Of a stretch of DNA of 64,000 bases, positions 34,315-43,739 are shown piece by piece. How positions within the stretch are numbered: position 1 is the stretch's first letter; each line of letters begins with the position of its first letter. The notes under the pieces are model-generated. The model was not told the DNA's origin, searched no databases, and worked only from the letters and a program-made list of their open reading frames with translations. The position numbers were made by a program, and so were the translations under genes. Origin of the DNA: Algoriphagus sp. TR-M9 (lineage in GTDB: Bacteria; Bacteroidota; Bacteroidia; Cytophagales; Cyclobacteriaceae); assembly GCF_027594545.1 (NCBI RefSeq), contig NZ_CP115160.1, positions 712,501-776,500 of the forward strand, read 5' to 3'.

Positions 34315-35685
34315 ATTTGCTTTGATCAGGGACAGCGCCTTGTCCAATACAGGATCAAACTCACCCAGCAAGTCATCCAAATTTTTGGATACGGTATAGT
34401 CCGGGATCAATCCTCTATTTTGTGTTTCTTGCTGCTTAGAATCAGGGTATTGGATATGGTAGCGGGGCATTCCGATCTTAATACCACTTGCAGGCAGTGT
34501 AACTAACTGGGTGGAGCCAGCCACAAAACCCTCATACCTAGTGCCAGTCTCCTCGCCGATTACTATTGCCTTGCCATATTCTTTGAGATATCTGGCCAAG
34601 GATGCTCCGGCAGAATATGTCTCTCCATCTACTAGCAGAAAAATTGCGCCACCGAAAGCAAACTTGTCTTTCTTTGGGAAAGCATATTTTCTCACTTTTC
34701 CCTCCCAAGAAGTGGTGGTTTTCAGCAGCTCATCGCCTTCTGACTGTAGGATAAAAGGGATCATTTCATCAGCAAACTCATTCCTGCCTCCTGTATTTCC
34801 CCTCAGGTCCACCAGAAGTGTTGAGACCTCGCTTTCATGTACTTTTTTAAAAATATCCTCATAAAACTTAGGGGCTTTAAGCTCATATTTTTCTATGAAC
34901 CTAAAGTCAAAAGTCTTCAACTTCAAAGTCGCAAGCCCATTAGTTATTTTCAGTTCGTAAAAGTCTTGTATGGACTCCTCCTGATTGCTATTAGCTCTAT
35001 CTGGATATCTTTTCCGGTAGTTTTCCAATCTCACCGTACGAACCAATGCGGCAGTTTGGACGGTACGCACTGCGCTGTCATTTGATTTTTTGATTTCTAG
35101 CTCCAAATTCGGATCCTGACTGATGTAAAGCGTGTACATCCAGGCAAAGTTGGACTCTATTTTCGCTCGCTGGTAAGTGACTATATCTCCGTCAGAAGGG
35201 TAGCATTCGTAGAGTTCATTTAAAATCTCCTCGCTGGGCTTGCCATTTATCTGTACTATTTCGTCTCCAGGAGTAAATGCCCCTTCATTAGTCAAGTCTA
35301 ACCTGATCAAAAGCCGTTTGTCTATCACCCAAACCTCAAATGGTAAATAAGGCAATCGATCCTCTACAATAGGCAGGTGCACCTCATCTTCCCAGTTCCC
35401 GAGTAAAAAATGGCCTTCATTGCTTAGCGCAGCTATTTTCGAGATGGTTTTGAAGTGGTCGAATGCATTAGCTTCTTCTGGAGTAGCGGAGATTAGCTGA
35501 TTTGATTTTGCCACAAAATCCGGATTGTAAATTTCCAGAGCAGGATTGTAGGTTTGGATCTGTTTGATCAGAAACTCATAATCCTCAGTAGCTTCCTGAG
35601 CGGTATAGCTTGATTGGGACAGAGCAGCGACTCCTGTGGAGAGCGTGAGTATGATGGCTGAAATGAATTGAAACGCTCGCTTCAT
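34303..35685 (-). CDS. S41 family peptidase, exported
   Basis: 460 residues. Signal peptide MKRAFQFISAIILTLSTGVAALSQ, no lipobox, so secreted or periplasmic. A PDZ-like GDEIVQINGKPSEE (about 145-158) precedes LLVDLRGNTGGRNEF and the nucleophile region VDGETYSAGASLARYLKE. It belongs to a different branch from the two lipoprotein proteases in this window (SAGAS rather than SASE). It ends inside the terminator of the convergent Mla operon. Confidence 0.88.
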   Translation of the reverse strand: MKRAFQFISAIILTLSTGVAALSQSSYTAQEATEDYEFLIKQIQTYNPALEIYNPDFVAKSNQLISATPEEANAFDHFKTISKIAALSNEGHFLLGNWEDEVHLPIVEDRLPYLPFEVWVIDKRLLIRLDLTNEGAFTPGDEIVQINGKPSEEILNELYECYPSDGDIVTYQRAKIESNFAWMYTLYISQDPNLELEIKKSNDSAVRTVQTAALVRTVRLENYRKRYPDRANSNQEESIQDFYELKITNGLATLKLKTFDFRFIEKYELKAPKFYEDIFKKVHESEVSTLLVDLRGNTGGRNEFADEMIPFILQSEGDELLKTTTSWEGKVRKYAFPKKDKFAFGGAIFLLVDGETYSAGASLARYLKEYGKAIVIGEETGTRYEGFVAGSTQLVTLPASGIKIGMPRYHIQYPDSKQQETQNRGLIPDYTVSKNLDDLLGEFDPVLDKALSLIKANKKP

Positions 35686-35702
35686 TGCTTTTGTACGTTA
35701 GG

Positions 35703-36761
35703 TTAATCCTGTTTTTCCTTTCCGTTGGTTATTTTCTCGTTAGCTTCTTCTTTTTCTTCACCGTTTGCCTGCATGGTTTCGGTATTATCCTGCACTGTCA
35801 AAACAGCTTTCATAGAAATAGGAAAGTGGTCCGAGCCAATTCCTTTTTCTACTTTTAGCCCGGCCAGGCCAAAGTGTTTACTGAGAAAGATATGGTCCAG
35901 TGGCCATCTGAATAAAGGCACCTTGGCATGAAAAGTATTGAAAAGCCCTCGTCCACGTCGTGGGTCAGCCATTTCCGAAATTTTGAGAAACAACTCCGTA
36001 GTATAACTCCAGGCGACGTCATTGAGATCTCCTATGACCAGGGTAGGTTTTTGGTTTTGCTTGGATTTTTTACCGACGATCAGAATTTCAGCATCTCTTT
36101 CAGTACTCTCCGTATTTTCCCCAGGTACAGGAGGAGTGGGGTGGATCGCATATAGGGTAATTATTTCCCCATTTCGAAGCTTCATATCTAACTCCAGCGA
36201 GGGGATTTCCTCATCTATGAGGTAATGAATTTCCTGTTTAAGGATTTCCAGTTTGGAGTAAAAAAGTAATCCATACGTATTATCCAGTGGGATTTTGATG
36301 CAATAAGGATAGTGCTTTTCAATGCTGGACATGCCATTTTCCCAGGCTTTGTCTGTTTCTACCAGGAAAACTACATCAGGCTTCGTTCCATCTACCAAGT
36401 TTACAGCCTTTTGATAGTTTTCATTGTATTGGTACACATTACCAACCAACAGATGAATACCCCGGCTTTGGTCAAATGGAACGGTTTCGATCATTTTTTT
36501 ACCCAAGATGGTGAAAGGCAGGACTTTACCTGCAAGATAAATCGCGCAAAATAGCAAGGCTCCCATCCAGAGCTGTGGTTCGTATCCCTGAGCTTGCTCT
36601 AAAAACAACAGCCATAGCCCAGCTAAAATCAAAATGATTACCATTTTCTGTAGCCTTGGGTAGTCAAAAACCCGAACCCACCAGTAGTCCCATTTGACCA
36701 AAGGAAAAAAAGTGGCGAAGATAAAAAACGCACTAAAAGTCCTTAAGAGTAATTCTCCCAT
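35703..36761 (-). CDS. Endonuclease/exonuclease/phosphatase-family membrane protein
   Basis: 352 residues. Three hydrophobic segments (about 1-90) precede an EEP domain: GNVYQYNENYQKAV, FLVETDKAWENGM, VIGDLNDVAWSYTTE and GSDHFPI. The metal and catalytic Asp/Asn/His residues are in place. The C-terminal tail (EEKEEANEKITNGKEKQD) is highly charged. It probably hydrolyses a phosphodiester at or outside the membrane; substrate unknown. It ends 17 bp upstream of the protease start and so may be co-transcribed with it. Confidence 0.85.
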   Translation of the reverse strand: MGELLLRTFSAFFIFATFFPLVKWDYWWVRVFDYPRLQKMVIILILAGLWLLFLEQAQGYEPQLWMGALLFCAIYLAGKVLPFTILGKKMIETVPFDQSRGIHLLVGNVYQYNENYQKAVNLVDGTKPDVVFLVETDKAWENGMSSIEKHYPYCIKIPLDNTYGLLFYSKLEILKQEIHYLIDEEIPSLELDMKLRNGEIITLYAIHPTPPVPGENTESTERDAEILIVGKKSKQNQKPTLVIGDLNDVAWSYTTELFLKISEMADPRRGRGLFNTFHAKVPLFRWPLDHIFLSKHFGLAGLKVEKGIGSDHFPISMKAVLTVQDNTETMQANGEEKEEANEKITNGKEKQD

Positions 36762-36912
36762 TTATTTTCTGATTTCTTATGTTATCTTAAAGATGTGCAA
36801 ATAAGTCAATTATTGGCAAGACTTTAGGATCCATTCAAAATAGATGGAATTTCATCTGCCCATTTTGGGTTACATAATAGAATCTTTTTTTCACTTTAGC
36901 CTCACTTAGATT

Positions 36913-39690
36913 ATGAGTCAAGACCCTTTCCAAATCAAATCTACCTTAAAAACTGCAGCAGGAGATCATACTTATTGGAGTTTGGAAAAACTTCAAGCAA
37001 ATGGTCATTCAGTTAAGCATTTGCCCTTTTCTATCAGAATCTTATTGGAAAATGCCTTAAGGAATTTCGATGACTTCGCCATTACCAAGGAGCATCTGGA
37101 GACTTTAATGAACTGGTCACCCAAGCCCTCAGACAAAGACATTCCCTATAAACCTGCCCGGGTATTGATGCAGGATTTCACCGGGGTGCCAGCCGTGGTT
37201 GACATCGCTTCCCTGAGATCGGAAGCCCACAGAAAAGGTAAAAATGCAAATGAAATCAATCCGCTGATCCCAGTAGACCTCGTGATCGATCACTCTGTTC
37301 AGGTGGATTATTTTGGGACCAATTATTCCTACCAAAAAAATGTAGAGGTAGAATATGAGCGGAATTCAGAGCGCTATAAGTTCTTGAAATGGGCACAAAA
37401 AACCTTTAATAATTTTTCTGTGGTACCTCCGGGAATGGGGATTTGCCATCAGGTCAATCTAGAGTATTTGGCTCAGGGAGTGATCAAGCGCGACGGAATG
37501 GTATTTCCGGACACCCTAGTCGGGACTGATTCGCATACCCCAATGGTCAATGGTATTGGCGTAGTGGGATGGGGAGTAGGAGGCATAGAAGCAGAGGCAG
37601 CCATTCTCGGTCAGCCGATTTACTTTATCATGCCAGAGGTGGTTGGTTTGAAGCTGACCGGAGAATTACCGGCAGGTACCACTGCTACGGATATGGTGTT
37701 GACCATTACCGAATTGCTGAGAAAGCATGGTGTAGTGGGTAAATTTGTAGAAGTCTATGGCCCGGGCTTGGATCACCTTTCAGTGCCGGATCGTGCCACC
37801 ATATCAAACATGTCTCCGGAGTTTGGGTGTACAGTCACCTATTTCCCCATTGATGACCGCACTTTGGATTATATGGGCAAAACCAATAGATCTGAAGAAC
37901 AGATTAAGCTGGTGGAGGATTACTGCAAGGCGAATATGCTTTGGAGAAAGGACGAAGACCTGATCCAGTACAGCTCTGTAGTAGAACTTGATTTGGGTAC
38001 GGTGGAATCTACTGTTTCTGGACCAAAACGTCCGCAGGATAAGATATTGGTGAGAAACTTCAAGCCGAAATTTGAAGAATTACTTCAGTCCGTGCATGGC
38101 CGGGAATACATCCCCATAGATAAAAGAGAGCAAGTAGCCCGTTTTGTAGAAGAAGGGGGAGGGCAAACTGAAGATCAATCCCATGAAAAAGCTCCTGCAG
38201 AAACCGAAATCAAAACTCAGGTCAAAAATGGTTTGAAGACGGTTTCAGTGAAGCTTCATAACGAAAAATTTGAATTATATGACGGGTCTATAGTTATCGC
38301 TGCGATTACTTCCTGTACCAATACATCCAATCCTTCGGTGATGCTGGGAGCAGGTTTGGTAGCGAGGAAAGCCAGAGAACTCGGACTGGACGTGAAGCCT
38401 TGGGTAAAAACATCTCTTGCACCTGGATCAAAAGTAGTGACGGATTACTTGGAAAAATCCGAGCTTTTGGAAGACCTGGAGGCTTTGAAATTCCATACCG
38501 TAGGCTATGGGTGTACTTCCTGTATAGGCAATTCGGGGCCACTTCCTAGGCATATTGCGCAGGCTGTGGAGGACAATGACCTGGTGGTCGCTTCAGTGCT
38601 GTCCGGAAACAGGAACTTTGAGGCCAGAGTACATCCTCAGGTGAAGATGAACTACCTGATGTCACCTATGCTGGTGGTGGTGTATGCCATTGCAGGGCGT
38701 GTAGATGTGGATTTATACAACGAGCCGATTGGTTATGATCCGAACCTGGAGCCGGTTTATATGAAGGATATTTGGCCTACCAATGAAGAAATAGCAGAAG
38801 TAGCTCGTAAAGTTTTGACTCCTGGAGATTATCAGAAAAACTACGGGGAAATTTTCGAAGGAAATGAAATTTGGAGAGAACTGCAATCCGGTGAAGGTGA
38901 GATTTACCCTTGGGATGAAAAAAGCACCTACATCAAGGAAGCGCCTTTTTTCAAAGGAATTTCTGTAGATGTGCCTGAGCCAAAAGATATACAGAATGCC
39001 AGGGTGCTTTTGAAATTGGGGGATTCCATCACCACAGACCATATTTCACCTGCGGGTTCTTTCAGACCTGATACCCCTGCTGGAAAATACCTCAATGGAA
39101 GAGGGGTGGAGCGACCTGATTTCAACTCCTATGGTTCCCGGAGAGGTAATGACGAAGTGATGGTGCGAGGCACCTTTGCCAATGTACGGATCAAAAACCA
39201 GCTGAGTACTCAGGAAGGGGGATACACCACCTACATTCCTACCAATGAAGAAATGTCTGTTTTTGAGGCTTCGGAAAAATATCAGGCAGCAAATGTTCCT
39301 TTGGTAGTGTTGGCCGGCAAGGAATACGGTTCTGGATCCTCTAGAGACTGGGCAGCAAAAGGTACCAACCTGCTAGGAATTAAAGCAGTGATCGCTGAAA
39401 GTTACGAACGGATTCACCGTAGCAATCTGGTAGGAATGGGAGTGCTGCCACTTCAATTTATGCCAGGGGAAAATGCAGATAGTCTAGGCCTAACCGGTAA
39501 AGAGGAGTTCAGTATTTCAGGAATTGAATCTGGTTTAACTCCCTCGCAGAAGTTTGATGTGCTGGTTAAGTCTGAGACGGGAGAGAAGAAAATTCAGGTC
39601 GTATCCCGTTTGGATTCAGCTGTAGAAATTGCTTATTACAAGCATGGAGGGATATTGAATTATGTGTTGCGGGACTTCCTGAAGGATTAA
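36913..39690 (+). CDS. acnA: Aconitate hydratase (AcnA/IRP type)
   Basis: 925 residues, the size of AcnA. The 4Fe-4S cysteines are in AITSCTNTSNPSV and GYGCTSCIGNSGPL; HQVNLEYL, DSHTPMVNGIG and the swivel-domain GKEYGSGSSRDWAAKG are intact. It interconverts citrate and isocitrate. The IRP-like architecture can also bind RNA in other organisms; no such role can be read here. Followed by a terminator. Confidence 0.97.
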   Translation: MSQDPFQIKSTLKTAAGDHTYWSLEKLQANGHSVKHLPFSIRILLENALRNFDDFAITKEHLETLMNWSPKPSDKDIPYKPARVLMQDFTGVPAVVDIASLRSEAHRKGKNANEINPLIPVDLVIDHSVQVDYFGTNYSYQKNVEVEYERNSERYKFLKWAQKTFNNFSVVPPGMGICHQVNLEYLAQGVIKRDGMVFPDTLVGTDSHTPMVNGIGVVGWGVGGIEAEAAILGQPIYFIMPEVVGLKLTGELPAGTTATDMVLTITELLRKHGVVGKFVEVYGPGLDHLSVPDRATISNMSPEFGCTVTYFPIDDRTLDYMGKTNRSEEQIKLVEDYCKANMLWRKDEDLIQYSSVVELDLGTVESTVSGPKRPQDKILVRNFKPKFEELLQSVHGREYIPIDKREQVARFVEEGGGQTEDQSHEKAPAETEIKTQVKNGLKTVSVKLHNEKFELYDGSIVIAAITSCTNTSNPSVMLGAGLVARKARELGLDVKPWVKTSLAPGSKVVTDYLEKSELLEDLEALKFHTVGYGCTSCIGNSGPLPRHIAQAVEDNDLVVASVLSGNRNFEARVHPQVKMNYLMSPMLVVVYAIAGRVDVDLYNEPIGYDPNLEPVYMKDIWPTNEEIAEVARKVLTPGDYQKNYGEIFEGNEIWRELQSGEGEIYPWDEKSTYIKEAPFFKGISVDVPEPKDIQNARVLLKLGDSITTDHISPAGSFRPDTPAGKYLNGRGVERPDFNSYGSRRGNDEVMVRGTFANVRIKNQLSTQEGGYTTYIPTNEEMSVFEASEKYQAANVPLVVLAGKEYGSGSSRDWAAKGTNLLGIKAVIAESYERIHRSNLVGMGVLPLQFMPGENADSLGLTGKEEFSISGIESGLTPSQKFDVLVKSETGEKKIQVVSRLDSAVEIAYYKHGGILNYVLRDFLKD

Positions 39691-39755
39691 AATAGTTGGG
39701 TGTATGATGTCGGGTGACCGATGTGGAAATCCTTAGTTTTGATAGTTGTAATGAG

Positions 39756-39783
39756 AAAAACCCGTCAGCAGTGGCGGGTTTTT
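39756..39783. terminator. Bidirectional terminator after acnA
   Basis: AAAAACCCG (39756-39764) is the inverse of CGGGTTTTT (39775-39783), between the convergent acnA and TonB-domain genes. Confidence 0.85.
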
Positions 39784-39787
39784 CTTT

Positions 39788-40531
39788 TCAACTCAATTTA
39801 AATCTGATTGGGATGTAGAGCCAGGATTCCACCAAATTTCCCTCTGGATCCTTTCCTGCAAAATACTTGCCCTGATAAGCTCTAGTTACTCTAATGGCTT
39901 CTTCGGATAAATGCTTACTCAGCCCTGCAGGGTTGGCCACCTCTAGGGTATGCAGCTCACCATCAGTAGAGATTAAAAGCGCGAGAACCACTGTTCCTTC
40001 TTCTCCCAATCTACGTGATTGGCTGGGATATCGCAGATTATTTACCAAGTGCTTAGTCCACTCCTCCTGATTTACATGCGGGGAAGCTGCCAACGGATCA
40101 TGGTCCGAAAGTATGGGTTTGTCTACTCCAGGTAGCGATGTTTCGTATTTTCTATCCGCAGTCAAAACGCTTTCACCTATGAATTCACCGTTATCGAAAT
40201 ACTGGATAAGATACCTTCCATTTGCTAGGTTCTTCACCTTTTTGGAGATTAACTCCCCTTGTGCGTTGTAGGTTTCGGTTAATTCTTCTTCAAACTGCCC
40301 TTCTTCGTTGAAGGATACTTTGATGATTTTCTCAAGCTGATTACTTAGCGTAAATACACGTGTAATGGAGTTGCCATCTGCTGATTCCACACACACAGAT
40401 TTATAAGCATAAGCCGAATTGTCACTGGTAGGAAACATGTGTTGGTTTAGAAAGGTAATATTGCGCTCCTGCGCTAAAGTCTGGCCGGTAAAAGAGATTA
40501 GAAAAAGAAGGAAATAGAGCGTTGATCGCAT
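39788..40531 (-). CDS. TonB C-terminal-domain protein
   Basis: 247 residues with a signal peptide (MRSTLYFLLFLISFTGQTLAQ). The middle resembles an antitoxin-like repeat of beta strands (FNEEGQFEEELTETYNAQGELISKKVKNL), and the C-terminal 90 residues are a TonB domain (LRYPSQSRRLGEEGTVVLALLISTDGELHTLEV, then WLYIPIRFKLS). It lacks the N-terminal membrane helix of true TonB, so it is probably a periplasmic relative and not an energy transducer. Confidence 0.8.
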   Translation of the reverse strand: MRSTLYFLLFLISFTGQTLAQERNITFLNQHMFPTSDNSAYAYKSVCVESADGNSITRVFTLSNQLEKIIKVSFNEEGQFEEELTETYNAQGELISKKVKNLANGRYLIQYFDNGEFIGESVLTADRKYETSLPGVDKPILSDHDPLAASPHVNQEEWTKHLVNNLRYPSQSRRLGEEGTVVLALLISTDGELHTLEVANPAGLSKHLSEEAIRVTRAYQGKYFAGKDPEGNLVESWLYIPIRFKLS

Positions 40532-40678
40532 GTTTTTATCGAATTAATAATTGCGTTTAAAAATAGTTCTTCTAGGATTTATTAAAAATAAAAAATGATA
40601 TTTAGTCAAGTGGAAAATCCTAATTCACTTGATTTGGGGTAATCTCCTTTTGCTGGGATAGGGTTTCAGCTAAAAGCC

Positions 40679-40708
40679 TTTCATCCCAGCGGATAAGTCT
40701 TATTTTTG
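40679..40708 (+). promoter_or_regulatory. Probable pgi promoter
   Basis: TTTC (40679-40682), an 18-nt spacer and TATTTTTG (40701-40708) fit TTTG-N18-TAnnTTTG with one change. It lies 27 bp upstream of the pgi ATG. Confidence 0.6.
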
Positions 40709-40734
40709 TCTCTTTATCCTATTAAAACCAAGAA

Positions 40735-42378
40735 ATGAACGCAATCAATCCCACTACAACCCCAGCATGGGCACGGCTACAGCAGCTTGCTCAGGATCAT
40801 AAAAACATGACTATTCTATCTCAGTTTGAAGAGCGGGAACGCTTTGAAAGGCTGAGCATTTCACTAGAAGATATTCTGGTAGATTATTCCAAAAATAGGT
40901 TAAACCAGGATATTTTGGACGCACTTTTTGACCTGGCCCGTGAGTGCAGACTGCATGATGCTATAGAAGATATGTTTAACGGAAAAGCTATCAACAGAAC
41001 TGAAGACCGGGCAGTAATGCACACTGCGCTGAGAAACCGCAGCGCTGAGGAAGCCTTTGTAGATGGCAAAGATGTTATGAAAGATGTGAATGCAGTCCTG
41101 GCCAAAATGAAGACCTTTGCTGACAAAATCCAAAATAAGCAATGGTTGGGCTATACAGGAAAGCCAATCAAATCCTTAGTGAATATAGGAATCGGGGGTT
41201 CAGATCTGGGGCCGGTGATGGTGACTGAGGCCTTGAAGCCATACCAAAACCCTGACATAGAGTGCTTCTTTGTATCCAATGTAGACGGGACGCATATCGC
41301 CGAAACGCTTAAAAAAGTAGATCCAGAGACCACGCTTTTTTTCATTGCTTCTAAAACCTTTACTACACAGGAAACCATGACCAATGCGCATACAGCACGT
41401 GATTGGTTTTTGGGACATGCCAAAGATGAAGCAGCAGTAGCCAAACATTTCGTGGCACTTTCTACCAATGCCGAGTCCGTTTCAGAGTTTGGAATTGATA
41501 CCCAAAATATGTTTGAGTTTTGGGATTGGGTAGGAGGAAGATATTCCCTTTGGTCTGCGATCGGGTTGCCAATTGCCTGTACGATTGGGTTTGATAACTT
41601 CGAGCAACTGCTTGCAGGTGCGCATGCGATGGATAAGCATTTCCGCCATGCTCAGTTTGATCGAAATATCCCGGTTGTCCTGGCAATGATCGGCATCTGG
41701 AATACCAATTTCCTAGGGGCAAGTTCAGAGGCTATCCTTCCTTACGACCAGTATATGCATAGATTTGCGGCTTATTTCCAGCAGGGAAATATGGAGAGCA
41801 ATGGCAAATACGTAAGTCGATCAGGCAAAAAAGTAAGTTACACCACTGGTCCGATCATTTGGGGTGAACCGGGAACCAACGGACAGCATGCTTTTTATCA
41901 GTTAATTCATCAAGGCACGCATTTGATTCCTTGCGATTTTATAGCTCCGGCGATTTCGCACAATCCGGTGGGAGATCATCATCAGAAGTTACTATCCAAC
42001 TTCTTTGCACAGACGGAGGCTTTGATGAAAGGAAAATCTCTGAGCGAAGTGAAGGCTGAAATGAAAGCCGCAGGCAAACGTGATCAGGAGATTGAAGAGA
42101 TAGCACCGCATAGGGTATTTGAAGGTAATAGACCTACGAATTCTATTTTGGTAAAAAAAGTCACTCCTTATACACTGGGGGCACTTATTGCCATGTATGA
42201 GCATAAAATCTTCGTACAAGGTGTAATTTGGGATATTTTCAGCTTCGACCAGTGGGGGGTAGAATTAGGAAAGGTATTGGCTAAAGGTATTTTGCCAGAG
42301 CTTGCTGGAGAGGAGGAGATCAGTGCTCATGATGGGTCTACTAACGGCCTGATCAATGCGTATAAAAAAATGAGGTAA
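40735..42378 (+). CDS. pgi: Glucose-6-phosphate isomerase
   Basis: 547 residues, the long bacterial/eukaryotic form. [24 protein letters not shown], the catalytic Glu in [20 protein letters not shown], and [17 protein letters not shown] are all present. It interconverts glucose 6-phosphate and fructose 6-phosphate. Monocistronic: its own promoter upstream and a strong terminator behind it. Confidence 0.98.
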   Translation: MNAINPTTTPAWARLQQLAQDHKNMTILSQFEERERFERLSISLEDILVDYSKNRLNQDILDALFDLARECRLHDAIEDMFNGKAINRTEDRAVMHTALRNRSAEEAFVDGKDVMKDVNAVLAKMKTFADKIQNKQWLGYTGKPIKSLVNIGIGGSDLGPVMVTEALKPYQNPDIECFFVSNVDGTHIAETLKKVDPETTLFFIASKTFTTQETMTNAHTARDWFLGHAKDEAAVAKHFVALSTNAESVSEFGIDTQNMFEFWDWVGGRYSLWSAIGLPIACTIGFDNFEQLLAGAHAMDKHFRHAQFDRNIPVVLAMIGIWNTNFLGASSEAILPYDQYMHRFAAYFQQGNMESNGKYVSRSGKKVSYTTGPIIWGEPGTNGQHAFYQLIHQGTHLIPCDFIAPAISHNPVGDHHQKLLSNFFAQTEALMKGKSLSEVKAEMKAAGKRDQEIEEIAPHRVFEGNRPTNSILVKKVTPYTLGALIAMYEHKIFVQGVIWDIFSFDQWGVELGKVLAKGILPELAGEEEISAHDGSTNGLINAYKKMR

Positions 42379-42402
42379 CGCCCTTCCATCTGCAATATTA
42401 GG

Positions 42403-42434
42403 AGCCGATGAAATTTTGTTTCATCGGCTTTTTT
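42403..42434 (+). terminator. Terminator of pgi
   Basis: AGCCGATGAAA (42403-42413) pairs exactly with TTTCATCGGCT (42419-42429), followed by a run of T. Confidence 0.92.
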
Positions 42435-42619
42435 GTTGAATTAATTTTTATGGATATCCGATTTCTTACCGGTAGCGAGAGGAATTATAGGATAAGGTTT
42501 TTTCTACGTGCTGTGGGCAGTGAATTGTCTTAGGTGGACGATTATCTGCTACTATCTAACCACATTCTTTAACTGCTGGTAGCATTGCGGATAATCAGAT
42601 TAATTTTTAATTTCCGTAA

Positions 42620-43072
42620 ATGATTACTCTTATTCGTACTGAATCTTCTCATCCTGATTTTATAAAGCTGGTCAGGCTTTTGGATGCTTATCTTGCCGAA
42701 AAGGACGGTGATGAGCATGAGTTTTACCATCAGTTCAATTCCATTGATTCATTGCAATATGTAGTGATCTGCTATGAGGGGGAAGTTGCGGTGGCCTGTG
42801 GAGCTATCAAGCCATTCGATGAAAGTGCTATGGAAGTGAAGCGCATGTTTTGTTTGCCTGAGGCAAGAGGAAGAGACATTGCTAGCAAAGTCTTGAATGA
42901 GCTGGAAAAGTGGGCTTTGGAACTCGACTTTTCTGCTTGTGTGCTGGAAACTGGAAAGCGACAGGTGGAAGCTGTAGGATTTTACCAAAAGCAGGGGTAT
43001 ATCAAAACACTGAACTACGGTCAATATGTTGGGGTAGAGAACAGTCTTTGTTTTCGAAAAGAGATGAACTAG
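42620..43072 (+). CDS. GNAT family N-acetyltransferase
   Basis: 150 residues. It has the GNAT acetyl-CoA segment around VKRMFCLPEARGRDIASKVLNELEKWA, with the R/Q-x-x-G-x-G/A pattern weakened to ARGRDIA, and the late FYQKQGYIK motif. It acetylates an unidentified amine. The last 30 codons, stop and 17 bases downstream (42981-43089) are duplicated 1,960 bp further on, next to gldH. The neighbouring gene was originally gldH, oriented towards it. Confidence 0.88.
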   Translation: MITLIRTESSHPDFIKLVRLLDAYLAEKDGDEHEFYHQFNSIDSLQYVVICYEGEVAVACGAIKPFDESAMEVKRMFCLPEARGRDIASKVLNELEKWALELDFSACVLETGKRQVEAVGFYQKQGYIKTLNYGQYVGVENSLCFRKEMN

Positions 43073-43089
43073 CTGGTTTTGAGTTATTT
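42981..43089 (+). repeat. 109-bp direct repeat, left copy (end of the acetyltransferase gene)
   Basis: The segment from TTTACCAAAAGCAGGGG to GAGTTATTT matches 44941-45049 at 108 of 109 bases; the single difference is C43046 against T45006. It includes the acetyltransferase stop codon. The two copies flank an AT-rich cassette. Confidence 0.95.
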
Positions 43090-43188
43090 CAGATGTATTG
43101 TCTCAATTCTTGACTACTTTATCTTCCATTGTGGCTCTATTCCAAGTAAATCTGTTTATCAAACGGGAATTAAAGCAGATGCTACCAA

Positions 43189-43218
43189 TTTGTTAGCTTT
43201 ATAATGATTTTACTGTTG
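43189..43218 (+). promoter_or_regulatory. Probable promoter of the NVEALA-like gene
   Basis: TTTG (43189-43192), 18 nt, then TACTGTTG (43211-43218), one mismatch from TAnnTTTG. It lies inside the cassette, about 50 bp before the peptide gene. Confidence 0.5.
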
Positions 43219-43268
43219 TTTTTTCGAGTTTTTTTTAAGGCATCTTAAACTTTTAAAAATTAAATATT

Positions 43269-43562
43269 ATGAAGAAAAGACTTATTCAATTGTCAGGAAT
43301 TTCAATGATTGTATTGATTTCGCTTATTTTTGTGGATATGCGAAGTGATGATTTGGAGCCTATGAGTATTTCCTCAGTTATTATCCAAAATGCAAATGCT
43401 TATCAGGATCCTATTTATGTAGCTTGCCCAGGAACTGAAGTGGCATTAAATCATCCTCAGCAATATTATCATTATGAAATAGGGCCTCTTGGCATTCCTA
43501 GAAGGGTAGATACTTTCATTTGTGAAGATGGGGGATGGTGTTGTCCTATGGAGTGGGCATAG
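43269..43562 (+). CDS. NVEALA-like exported small protein
   Basis: 97 residues. A hydrophobic N-terminus (LSGISMIVLISLIFV) is followed by SSVIIQNANAYQDPIYVACPG and a C-terminus with three cysteines (ICEDGGWCCPMEWA). The hydrophobic start, Asn-Ala-rich junction and Cys-containing mature part resemble NVEALA-family peptides of Bacteroidota, whose genes also occur beside 6-bladed beta-propeller genes. The match is by pattern only. It is AT-rich and lies within the 109-bp repeats. A terminator follows 12 bp after the stop. Confidence 0.65.
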   Translation: MKKRLIQLSGISMIVLISLIFVDMRSDDLEPMSISSVIIQNANAYQDPIYVACPGTEVALNHPQQYYHYEIGPLGIPRRVDTFICEDGGWCCPMEWA

Positions 43563-43574
43563 TTTGTTATTCTC

Positions 43575-43624
43575 AAGGTCGAATGAAGTAAAAATATTCC
43601 ATTATTTCATTTGACCTTTTTTTA
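43575..43624 (+). terminator. Terminator between the peptide and propeller genes
   Basis: AAGGTCGAATGAAGTAA (43575-43591) pairs with TTATTTCATTTGACCTT (43602-43618) allowing two G-U pairs, followed by seven T. It splits the two cassette genes, so the peptide would be made in excess or the propeller gene needs its own promoter. Confidence 0.8.
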
Positions 43625-43739
43625 TCCTCCTTCAGGTTTGGGTTCGACATACGAAAGTGTGTGGTTCAGGCTTGCCACATGCGGATTCAGCATTCCCTCG
43701 TCCTAAGGTCTACTACCAATTATTGTATCTGCATTATTT

